64,000 bases of DNA from Aptenodytes patagonicus (taxonomy: Eukaryota; Chordata; Aves; Sphenisciformes; Spheniscidae), in assembly GCF_965638725.1 (NCBI RefSeq), contig NC_134950.1, positions 81,394,657 to 81,458,656 on the forward strand. Direction: 5' to 3'. A model generated the notes under the pieces. The model saw nothing but the letters and a program-made list of their open reading frames with translations. It was not told the DNA's origin and searched no databases. Below are positions 42,871 through 54,785 of this stretch, one piece after another; positions within the stretch are counted from its first letter, which is position 1; every line of letters starts with the position of its first letter. Position numbers and translations under genes: made by a program.

Positions 42871-45800
42871 GTACAGATTAGCTAAATACTAAACCGACAA
42901 CATCAGTAATGTTTACTCCTATGCTTGGGCAGATGTCACCCTGGGGCTCATGTCACCTCTGTGGTGACCAGCCATAAAACACATGTTGACAGGACAACGA
43001 GGCTATGAGTTTGAACTTCAGAAGACAGTATTATCCAGGTAACTAGCATCACCATGCTCATGTTAACGGGGTCAGAGAATCCCTTAACTGCAAGGGAAAA
43101 AATCCTGAGGGGGGGGGGGAGGGGGGGCGGGGAGCATAGTTGCCAAAGATCTCATCTCTTGTAGAAACCTGGGAGCAGCGTCAGGGAAGAACCTTATGGA
43201 AAAAGAAAGCAACACTTTAAATCAGCTGGACATGTTTTTCTACATGGAAAGCCTTTAGACAGTAAAAGCATGCTGACAGGCCCCTGTCAGTTCTCCTTTC
43301 TCCAATTCACACTTCGTGATTTGTGGGCAATAAGGAAGATTGCTGTGCTGCTCCTCCACACAGGCGTTGATGGCAGGGGTCTTTCCTGTGTTCCCCTGTG
43401 ACGGGGGTTTCATCACTCCTCCACAAAACACTGTGCAGGAAAAATGCAAAGGTGCAGCAGCACAGATTAGCTAATGAGATTATGCTCTTGGTTTCCCTAA
43501 TGGAGAAGGGTCATGGGAGATCAGGGGCGTTCCTGCCTGACCACACGTTGCTATAGAGAGACATCCACAAAACCAACAAAATAGTTTCTTAACAACGTGC
43601 CACCCCAGTCCCTCACAGACTTGCTTGGCTTTACCCTTCTAATCTTGGTAGCAGGAAGGGAAACCTGATTGCAATTAGCCTTACTTGACAAATGGAGAGC
43701 AGAGCCAGAGAGACAGCAGGGCACGCTGAAGGCAGTGACGCAGCTGGGCAGCAGAGCCAGTATAAGAATTCAGTCTGACCTGACTGGGACTCCCCTGGCT
43801 GGGCATTGCTTCAGGTGCGGGTGGGTTACACCTCCCCTTGCAGCTGAGAGTAAAAACACCATAAGTATCCATAAAGAAAGCACACTTTTTTTTCAGTTCT
43901 TGCTCAACTCTGTAACTACCAACACAGTCAATAAGTGTTCTTATCACTTTTGCAAATGAGTCGGATTCTGCATTGCATACTGTGTTACAGTCCTGCCAAT
44001 GTCTACTCCTCACATGCTGCCGCACGCAGAGCGGCACTCTGGCTGTCTCACACTGAAAAGGAGATATTTTGGTAGCAAAAATGAAACTCAGCGAGCAGCA
44101 CTGCTATTGCGCACATCAGGCTGGACTGGGGGTAAGGAGAAAAGCAGGCAGAGGGGAAAGTACAACATTGCACAATATGAGTAGTACTCAGAGATCTCAT
44201 CTTCTTTATATGTAGCAGTACAAATAACTTCTAAGTGCTGGTACAAGAAAAAATATTCTTTCATATATACACACATAGAAAGAATTTGAGAAACAATCTA
44301 TCACCATGTAGTACGAAGTAAATTGCAGTCTACACTCATGTAGATTTTCAGAGGAAACACGGAGATTTGTTTTATACCTACACTTTTATTGAAAAGACTA
44401 TGGAGGGACAGACTGTTTATCATGCTCACCTTAACTCTTTATTCCTTTTCTTTTAAATGCATATGGTTTTAAGCTGCTATATGTATTGCTTTATGTACAT
44501 TTCACTGGTAATGTTAGAAGGTAAACTTACCCTAGAATAATTGATACCCTCACCTGTAAGTAGTGCAAAGGCTAATGCAATGATTTTTGCTCTTTTTAAG
44601 CAGTGATAGCCAATATGATGGCTTTTTCTAAAATGCTGTTTTAATAGTTTTGCTATTTCAAAATATGTTTGACTATTTTGCTATCTTGTTTTGAAGCTCG
44701 TTATTTCCCAGCTGGGAATATAGCAGACTGTGGGCTGAAGCAGATGGACAGAGAGGAAGGACTGCCATCCCTCAACAGGCTACACCCACACTTGCTGGGG
44801 AATTGGTTTCCTCAAAGCACAGCCCCATTTTAGGTTAGCTGGCAGCAATTCAGTTTTGAAGAAGTCTTATGATACCCAGCGTTAAAAGAAACAGAGTCAA
44901 GAGCTCTAAGACGTATTGCTACATCTCACCCACCTTTAGAGCAGCAAAAAAACCAAACCCACCCTACAATACATGACAGATTAAAAAAAAAATCTATCAC
45001 AGATAAAGACACTAACTATTTTCCCTCCTCACACTTCATTTTCTTATGTTTCAAGCTACACACATTCAGAACTAATGGAAAAACCCACACAGCTAGTTTT
45101 CATTTTAGCGTGATGACTGCATCAAATGCTTGATACAGTGGAAATACCAGCTACTCCAGTCAAGCCTTCTGAAAGGAGGGGGGGGGGGAAAGGAAGTCTA
45201 AGCACACTTTTAGAAGTCTAAGAAAAGAAGAAGTCAGAGTGGACTTTTGAGTGATGAGACATGGGGATTCCCAAGGGCTATCTTAATTGGTGCTATCTAC
45301 AACAGCAGCAAAAAATAGGGCTTATTCTGATCTTCCATTTCAGAAACTGTTTGATTACAGAGCTGGGAAAGTGAGTTTCTTGTGCATATATGCTCTGTAT
45401 CCCAAAATATACAAGGAAGTGCTCATAGTGCATGTGGGACTTGACTGTGCAGTTTTCACACAGACAGAAAAACAAGGGAGCAGACTGGGGGACCGCAAGG
45501 CTGGGCCATAAACACCGCTGCTGAGCGGGCGCTTTGGTTTCGGCTGCCGTTTGGAGCCCTGAAGGGTACCATCCCCACTGGCTCACAAGTGACTCCCCTT
45601 GTCGCCTCCAAGTGAGTCCTCATTCGCAAGACTGTGAATTTAAAATTAGACAAATAAAACGTCGGATCACACGTGGCAAAATTCCCCTTCCTCTACCGTT
45701 GACCTGTTAGCATAAAAGAATGCAAAGCGCGGTGCCTTCACCAACATCAGCCACTATGAACAAACAAAATTCATGACTTTAGACATTTATTCTGCAGTAA

Positions 45801-48800
45801 AGTTGGTACTACTACACTATGGTAATGAGTTACTAATTACCATTTTTAGACTACTAGTAAGATCAGTGCTTTAGGGGCCTCTGTCTGTCCAGTCAGAGAA
45901 CAGAAACTACAGCCACTTTAGGAGAGTTGTTAATTTCTCTGTAGTCTCAGTGCTGTTGTGGCCGTAAATAACCATTTCCAAATTAAGGGAAAGGCACAGT
46001 ATATCCCGGAGACATCCTGGGATTTACAGAGACTCATCGCAACAGTATTCACTTGGCAATCACAGTGAGTTATTGGAGCTGCCCTACACTGCACTACTCT
46101 TCCTAAAGTGAAAGCTGCCTCGTCTTTGCAAGAAAATAAAGTGTATTAGCTAAAGTAAAAAAATGAGCACTGGGTCCTCCCAGGCAAGTTTCAGTTCTGC
46201 TCTAGGAAGGCTGTAGCCCTGTGACTGACTGCTCCCGTGCAACCGATTGCACTGGCATCACATACAGATTAAGAAATGCACTCATATACTGTAAATCACA
46301 GGACCAGAGCCTTAGACTTTAAATCCTTCAGGACAGGAGACCCCTTTTAGCAGGAGTTATATACAATGCATAATAAAAGCCCTATGCATGGCATAATAAT
46401 GGCCTACTACATCTACTTATTATTGATGATTGAATTATAGTATTATTAACAATTTGCTTTATGCCAAAATTTCCCCAGGAAGCAGCTCGATTGTTGAAGG
46501 CACTAAAAAGTCTTCCTTTGCTATCCTAACCTGCGGCATGAATATAGAACACTAAAACCCTGTAAAAAAAGCACAAAACACAGGCATTCTTCATCCTCTT
46601 ATTAAAAGGCACTTTCTTAGGGAGAGGTTAATTATTTAACAAGCAGTTTAATTCACCTCATCAACCCACTTTGCTTGGTCTTCTGCAGCTGGCTGCTCCA
46701 GGCTGCTATGCCTGCTCCCAGACTGCCAGCTCCATGCAGCCTCGGTGTCCCCAGCTGCTAGAGCCGTGGCCATCACCCACCCAGCCCCAGGCACCAGCCC
46801 TGCCACTGCCCTGCAGACAGCTATGCTGCAAAGCTGCTGCATGCTCCCTTACACATCAGTCACCTGCACCAGCCAGCACCTGGCCAAAGAGCTCCCAGGC
46901 ACTGGGCAGGTGTGAGTGGGGGACTGCTCCCATCAACAGTCTGGATGCAGCCACGTGGTTTTGGGAGGTGGGAGGGAAGAACTGTATGCACGCACACTGT
47001 AACATGTCAGTGAGGCTCAGAAAACAGGACTTGACCTGTTTTAGTGACTGCCACGGATGTTGCTTGTGGGTTTCAGTGCACTGCAGCACTCTCCTTTCCC
47101 CTCTTAATATTTGAGCATACTACTACCCTGACTGGAGCCCCCATCTTCCCAGATGTCCAGGTCTGGGACACAAGTCTACATTTAGGTATGCGTTTCAGCT
47201 TTTTTTCCCCCCCCCAAGCACAGCAGAGGGAAAGCTTGTATCTGCACTGCATCCCCTTGAATGACCATTCAAGCAAGCTCCTCTCCGCAGAATTGGGGGA
47301 ATGGCAACAGGTATGGCTGCATGTCTCACACGAATCTACCATCAGGAGCCCTTGCTGTAATGTCACACAAGATGGCTCTAGGGTCCTTAACAGGAATGGA
47401 TTTAAGAGGATGAAGACTTCCCCTTTTAGCACTGGCTGATGCAGTCTTGCAGTATTGAAAGAGAGTAGAGTAACAGATGTAGGGACCCTCATACGGCCAG
47501 GCTGGGATTGCATCTGTCCTCATTTAAAAAAAAAAAAACTCAAGAAAATACATTTGCATGTAGCAGGAACCTACTTTCAGCAGGTGCCTGAGCTGCCCTT
47601 GGAGCAATGCAGGGACACCACATCATACAGATGAGTCGACAAAATGGACACATAAAGCAATAGGGCAGCAATAGCCCCAAGCATGTTTCTGGGGCAGGGA
47701 CCCTCTTTGTGGAATTGTAGCTCTGCATCCCACCTGCTGACCTCTCTCTCATCTGATCCCTCCAGCACCTGCTCTGATTATAAAGAGGTTTAAAAACATA
47801 ATCAGCATCATCTTTTACGTTCCCAGACCTCTCTTTCATAAGTCTTCCTTGATCAGTCTGAGGAGATCCCTATCTCGTGACTTTTCTGGGAAAAGACCGT
47901 TTTTCTAATATTTAGAGCAACTGTCTTTCCGTGGAAGAGCGCTGTTGGCTCTGTGAGCACTGGTGTCCGTGTCCAACATAGAGTAAAAGGACAGATTAGG
48001 CAAAGGACCACCTTTCAAAGAGAAACCTGTGGTTTGAAATAGATGAATATTGAGACCCACAGGAGCAATTAATACCCAAGCTGGACATACACATTTTCTA
48101 ATCCAATGCACTGTACTCTACTCCTAAACATATTGTAAAAATTATGGTAAAGAAAAAAGCTTTAAGTGGCCATTATAGACTGTTAAGCATACTTTAGCAA
48201 GACAGTATTATGCCTAAAAGACAACCAGAGTCCTATGAAAGAATCAAGGGAAAAATTAACAGCGCCGGAAAGAAAACTCACTGCTGTGGAAATTGATCAT
48301 TAGCAATATGGCAGTACTGCAGCAGTTCAGCCAAACAGTCCAATTTGATTGTCAGCCTGCTGGTTGTGACCATTTTCAGGATGCAGCTGGTTGTAATAAC
48401 TCACAAATTTTTTTCTTAACGCTATAGGTTAAATCCTGATCACTCTTAATATCTGTTACTAGTAAAGAAATATCATACTTGAATAGTAGAAATAAACTGT
48501 TACTCACAAGGTTTTTAAAGATGGACCTATACATTATATAGTTACATTTTCAATAGAAGCCTGAATTAAGGTTTATATGTTGTTTTTAAACTAAAAGCAT
48601 GTTAACCGCATATGATCAGAACATTTGTTCAAGCTTACTAAAAGACAAATGGGCTTGATTAATAAGTACCTGCTGAAATACTCACTTTAATCAGAAGCTT
48701 CATGTAAATTGTTTTAATACATCAAAGACCAGGAGAAATGAAGATTCACTGATTGCTTATTAGCAGCATTCAAACCTCGTCTGCTTCTGCACTACAAACT

Positions 48801-49760
48801 TTGCTTTGGTAGATTAAAGAATTTCTTGGCTCCTAATCCAGATGTTATTTTCTCAAGGAGCTTTCAGGAAAGGAGGGCTTGTAAGATAGTAGAAAGGTCA
48901 TATCCGTATTTCTAAATAGAACATAAGTATATTGTGTGACCTGGGGGAACTCATTATGCTGTTGGTTGCTTCACTTTCCTCAGAGAAACTGAATACATCC
49001 TTTACTCTTACTTACTGTGGGGATTATTTCATGAATACTTGTAAACAACAATTCTTCTATGAAGGATAAGACCCAAGTACTATTTCTTTTCTCTTTAGAA
49101 AATTTTCAGAGCATAGTGATATGAAGTTAAATTTGAGACAAAGTAAATTTTATAATTTTGCTTCTGGGTGAAGTATATTTTCCTGACTTGGTTCCATTCG
49201 CTGATGTTGACCCCATGTGTCAGCCCCAGATTAAACTCACTGTACCATTGAAAATATGGCCACCTGTATTTTTAAGATCAGTGTGTGCACAGCCAGCATG
49301 CTAAATTAGCCACACATAATGTAAACCTCCTTTCCAGCTGCTGAATTAAAATTATATGTATAACACCATAAGATGGAGTCCATCACTCTTCTAACAAAGG
49401 CCAAACCACTAGGGCTGCTGAGTCATTGCCCATTTGATGCAGTGTGCCCGTCTATAGCACATTACGTACAAGGCTATACCTCTGTGTTAGTCTCTCAGCT
49501 TGTGCCATAATCAGGCAAAGGTTTTTTTAATGCTCTAAGGACTGTTTTTCAGACACACTCCTCTGTACAACTAATAGGCTCAGACAGCTCCATCTGTAAT
49601 GAGCATATTCTCAGTAGAGTATTGTCTCAAGATAGCACTCTGCAAATTTACTTTTCTGATGCAGTCACAAATTTGAAGTGAAATCAAAATGTGAAATACC
49701 ACAGTAATGTGTAATACATTTCTAGTCTTGCCATCAGAAAGCCCTGTGGCAGTAATAGGA
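42871..49760. other. Intergenic, no gene recognised
   Basis: AT-rich with short frames only. Contains G runs at about 43,110-43,130 and 45,178-45,190. No repeat family or RNA gene identified. Confidence 0.45.
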
Positions 49761-49761
49761 A

Positions 49762-52700
49762 GAATCACACAAGGGTTGATGTTGGAAAGGACCTCCTGAG
49801 ATAATTTGGTCCAACCCCCTTGATCAAAACAGGGTCATCTAGAGCAGGCTGCCCAGGACCATGTCCAGACAGCTTTTGATTATCTCCAGGAACAGAGACT
49901 CCACAACGTCTCCGGGCAACCTGTGCCAGTGCCTGGTCACCCTCACAGTAAAAAAAAAAAAAAAAATGTTTCCTGATGTTCAGATGGCATCTCCTGTGTT
50001 TCAGTTTGCACCCATTTACTCTGGTCCTCTCACTGGGCTCCACTGAAAAGAGCCTGGCTCCATCTTCTTTGCAGCCCCCTTCAGGTATTTATATACATGT
50101 TGATAAGATCCTCCTGAGCCTTCTCTTCTCCAGGCTGAAGAGACCCAGCTCACTCAACCTTTCCTCTTATGGGAGAGTTGCTCCAGTCCCTTCATCATCT
50201 TTGCAGCCCTTTGCTGGACCCTCTCCAGTATGTTCATGTCTCTTTTCTACAGAGGAGCCCAGAACGGGACACAGTTCTCCACATGTGGCTTCACCAGTGC
50301 TGAGTAGAGGGGAAGGATCACCTCCCTCAACCTGCTGACAATGGTTTGCCTAATGCAGCCCAGGATACCATTTGCCTTTAAAACACAGGCACACTGCTGT
50401 CTCGTAGTCAACTCGATGTCCACCAGGACCCCCAGATCCTTTTCTGCAAAGCTGCTTGCCAGCTGCATGGACCCCAGTATATATTAGTGCACGGTGTTGT
50501 TCCTCCCCAGTAAGGTGCAGGACTTTGCACTTCCCCTTGTTGAACTACTTGAGGATCCTTTTAGCCCATTTCTGCAGCCTGTGGAGGTCCCTCTGGATGG
50601 CAGCACAACCCTCTGGCATATTAGCCACTCCTCCCAGTTTGGTGTCATCTGCACTCTGCCTCATTACCCTTATCATTAATGAAGATGTTGAACTGGATTT
50701 GACCCAGTATTGACCCCAGGATTACACCACTAATTACCAGCCTCCAACTAGACTTCATGCCACTGATCACTCCCTGGGCCCAGTCATTCAGCCAGTTTTC
50801 AGCCCACCTCATTATCTGCTCAATCAGACCATACTTCATCAGCTTCTCTGAGGATCTTACAGCAGACAGCACTGAAAGCCTTAGTGAAGTCGAGGGTAGA
50901 AGAGTGGATATTGCCTACCTCATCTACCTTGCCAGTCAGTTCATCACAGAAGTTTATCTAGTTGATCAAGCATGACTTCCCCTTGGTGAAGCCATACTGA
51001 CTACTCCTGATGACCTGCTTGTCCTTCACGTGCTTGGAAATGATTTCCAGGATTAGCTGCTTCACCACTTTCCCAGGGATTGAGGTGAGGCTGACCAGCC
51101 TGTAGTTCTCTGGGTCCTCCTTCTTGCAGATAGGAGGGTTCAGGCACTTCTCCCAGTCACCATGATGGATCAAAGATTGAGGATGACCTCACAATGACAT
51201 CCACCACCTCCCTCAGCTCGCATGGGTGCATCCTGTCAGGGCCCACAGACTTATGTATGACCAGTTTGCTTAAGTATTCCCTGACCTGATCTTCTTCCAC
51301 CAAGGGTATATCTTCCTTGCTCCAGACTTTCCTCCTGGTCTCTGGGACTCCTGAAGACCAGTCTCACTAGTAAAGACTGAGGCAAAGGTGGTATTCAGTA
51401 CCTCAGCCTTTTCCACATCCTGTGTAACCAGGTCCCCAGTCCTGTTGAGCAGTGAGCCCACATTTTCCCTAGTCTTCCTTTTGTCACCTATGTACTTATA
51501 GAAGCCCTTCTTGTTTTTCACAAATTCAATTCTATTTGGGCTTTAGCTTTCCTAACTTCATTCCCAGATGCTTGGAAAATGTCTCTGTATTCCTCCCAGG
51601 TTAGCTGTCCTTGCTTCTACCCTCTGTGTGCTTCCTTTTTGTGTTGGAGTTTAGCTAGGAGCTCTTTGTTCATCCATGCAGGCTCCCTGGCATTTTCATC
51701 TGACCGTCTATTCATTGGCATGGACCGCTCTTGAGCTTGGAGGTGATCCTTGAATATTAACCAGCTTTCTTGGGCCCCTCTTTCCTCCAGGGCCTTATCC
51801 CACAGAACTCTTCCAAGCAGATCTTTGAAGAGGCCAAAGTCCACTCTCCTGAAGTCCAGGGCTGTGAGCTTGCTTTTTACCCTCCTCCCTGCCCTCAGGA
51901 TCCTGATCTCCACCATCTCATGGTCACTGCAGCCAAGGCTGCCTTTTACCTTCACATTCCCGACAAGCCCTTCAGTGGTGAGTGTGAGGTCCAGCCAAAC
52001 ACCTCTTTGTTGGCTCCCCTATCACTTGGATGAGGAAGTTACTGTCAATGCACTCCAAGAACCTTCTTGATTGCTTATGTCCTGTTGTGCCTCCAGCAGA
52101 TTTCAGGGTGTGGTTGAAGTCCCCCATGAGGATCAGGGCCTGCAAACATGAGTCTGCTCCTAACTGTCTGTAGAGGGCCTCATCCACTTGTTCTCCCTTG
52201 TCAGACAGCCTGTAACAGACACCCACTATAATGTCACCTGTACCTCTCCTCTCTTTAATCCTAACCCATAAGCTCTCAGTTGGCTCCTCATCCATCCCCA
52301 GGCAGAGCTCCATGCCCTCCAGCTGCTTTGTCACATAGAGGGCAACTCCCCCTCTTCATCTTCCCAGCCTTTCCTTCCTAATGGAGCCTGGATCTCCCCA
52401 TTACAACACTCCAGCCACAAGAGCCACCCCACACATCTCCGTGATGCCAGTAAGATTGTAGCCCTGCAACTGCACACAGATCTCCAACTCATCATGTTTA
52501 TGCCCCATACTGTGTACATTATTATACAGGCACTTTAGAGAGGCACCCCAGCATGTTGGGTTTCTGGAGAGGGTTTGGGGGATTTCTCCATAACGGTGCC
52601 TTATAGGCACTTCCTTGCTTTCATGCAAGTGCTGGAGGTGACCCCACTTAAACCACATTTTCTTGATTTTATGTTCCATTCCTGTCACATCACCCCATGC

Positions 52701-54260
52701 CCTTTGCTCATTGACCCTGTGGGGCACTCCCTCAAGCCTTCTGAGTACTCTCTCCCTCCTGTCATTCTTAGTTCAAAGCCCTCCTTACAAGGCCAGCCAT
52801 CCTATTGGTGAAAATAGCTTTGCCCTGCTTAGTGAGGTGGATCCCATCTCTCCCAAGGAGATGCTGATCTGAAAACAAGGTCCCATGGTTGTGGAACCCA
52901 AAACCCAGTCACCAACACCGGCTCTGCAGCCATTTATTGACCTGTACTATCAGTGTCTTCCTCTTCACACCCTTTTACCCTTACTGGAAGGATATTAAAC
53001 ACCACCTGGGCCCCCATGCCCTTGACTACTGCCCCTAGAGCTCTGTAGTCACTTTTGTGCCAGGTTTCCCTAGCAGTGTCATCTGTGTCCACATGGAATA
53101 ACAGCAGGGGGTAGTGATCAGAAGGTTGGATGAGCTTCATCAGTCCCTCCACAGTGTCCCCAGTCCTGGCCCCCAGCAGGCAGCAAGCCTTTCTTGATGA
53201 TAGGTCAGGTTGACAGATAGGTGCCTCTGTCCCCTGCAGCAGGGAGTCACCCATTACATGGACTCACCATTTCTTCCAGGTGGCCTTGCATGGTTTAGGG
53301 TCAGGTGGACCAGATCCTTTGCTCAAAGGCATATCTGGCTTCTCTTCAACTTTGAGGATGGTGAACCTATTTTGCAGTGGTAAGCCTTAGGTGGGGCAGG
53401 AGCCTTTCTCTTGGTACCAGAAGTCACCAGCTTCCATCCTTCCCCTTTTCCAGCAGTTACACTTACCTTAATATTAAGGGTGGACGCTGCCTGCTTCTCT
53501 GCTGCAGTTGGGGTCTAGGGCTCTTCAGGCCCTCCTGCTGCATCTCAGATAAGACCCCATCTATCTCCCTTTTCATCCTCTCTGATGCTGCACAGCCTGC
53601 TCACTTCCTCCTGTAATTCCTCTACTTAGCAGCACAGTTCCTCCAAGATGGCACACATCCTACGGGACAGTGGGCCATCTCTCTGGGCATCAGAGAGAAG
53701 TCCCAGGCACTCCCTACAGCCCAGGACTTGGAGGGCTGCATCTGCCATCAGGAGCTCAGTCTGCATCAAAGCCTCTGCCGTAGCTGCAACAGCTGCTCCA
53801 ACATCTGCAGGGCAGACTGCCCAGTGGCATGTCACCGCTATAACGGAGACCATTACAGTGGTACAAATTCAACCAAGGCCCCCTTCCTTATGCCCTGCTG
53901 CACAAACTACTGCCTCAGTGAGCTGTGCTTTGGGCCATGGCTCTTATATAGTCCTCTCCTGAGCACTGGCTAAACGGTGCTTCACTCTCCCTAATTGGGG
54001 CAGCTGCAACAAAGGCTCCAGGCACCCTGGGTCAAGGGCAGCTGATTATGCTCATTAGAAGCTGCTAGAGCTTCCTCAGGCCCACACCCTGGTGACTCCC
54101 CTTCCCTTGTCCTTGCCTGGCAGCAGCAGGCACCCTCCAGTTTCTCAGAGGGTTCCCAGGCATTCCCCGATGATCCTGGACCTTGTCGCCAGAAGATCCA
54201 GAAGCTCCCAAAGCAGAACCCAGAGACTGCTGCCCAAACGGCTGCCTCTGTTGGCTGTGC
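49762..54260 (-). mobile_element. Near full-length CR1 LINE, inactive
   Basis: Read on the minus strand from about 54,260 to 49,762, all parts of CR1 occur in order. (1) A leader with TATATAAG (about 53,951-53,944). (2) An ORF1-like region with DSLLQGTEAPICQPDLSSRK, HYPLLLFHVDTDDTA and RALGAVVKGMGAQVVF (esterase-like ORF1). (3) Endonuclease with GITE and GVCYRLSDKGEQVDEALYRQ, ILMGDFNH. (4) Reverse transcriptase with PENYRLVSLTSIPGKVVKQL and [14 protein letters not shown]. (5) The 3' UTR with GCCCAGGACCATGTCCAGAC in inverse. Many stops and frame changes break both ORFs. At about 4.5 kb it is near the full CR1 length, whereas most copies are 5'-truncated. The exact 5' end is uncertain (53.95-54.26 kb). 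Confidence 0.9.
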
Positions 54261-54634
54261 CTAATAATATCGTATTAAAATCTCAGACACTCGTTCCTAG
54301 GCACATTTGTGGGCTCTGTGTGTCTTAACTGAAGTATGCATTTAATCTGTGTGAATAACCTTCAAATGTATTATGTATATATATGTGTGTGTGTATATAT
54401 ATATTAGACCTACCATATATATGTAGGTCTAATACATATATAAAAATGTCAAGCCCCCTTTCTATTTGAGATGCAGGCAGCCTAAACCATTGATTGGCCT
54501 CTCGAAGATGTTCAACTGCCCATCGTCAGCGCTAGTGCATAAGCATTTCCAGAGAGTGTGCTTGAACTCTCATTATGTTTGGGACCCAAAAAAACTGCTG
54601 AGTGTGCAAAAGATGAAACCCTAGGGATTTGAAA
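54261..54634. other. Spacer with AT/TG microsatellite and a palindrome
   Basis: 54,370-54,440 holds a TATA/TGTG microsatellite surrounding the inverted repeat entered next. No coding potential. Confidence 0.5.
54402..54434. repeat. Perfect inverted repeat, 12-bp arms
   Basis: TATTAGACCTAC (54,402-54,413) and GTAGGTCTAATA (54,423-54,434) are exact reverse complements around a 9-base CATATATAT loop. The flanks continue as near-complementary TATATA. Confidence 0.9.
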
Positions 54635-54785
54635 CATAGCAGCATAAGAATAGCTGCACTGCATCAGACCAATGGTCCATCTGAAAGTGTCCTATACCAG
54701 ATGCCTATAGAGGAGTATAGGGACAGGGCAAGCAGGTATAGGTACTTCCCCAGCCTCCAGAGGTCTATGCAGCAGAGAGGGTCTC
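54635..54785 (+). repeat. Old amniote-type interspersed repeat
   Basis: The run AGCATAAGAATAGCTGCACT, then CATCAGACCAATGGTCCATCT, is the decayed form of a repeat block common in reptile and bird genomes ('cataagaacggccatactgggtcagaccaaaggtccatct'). The family name is not certain. Confidence 0.55.
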
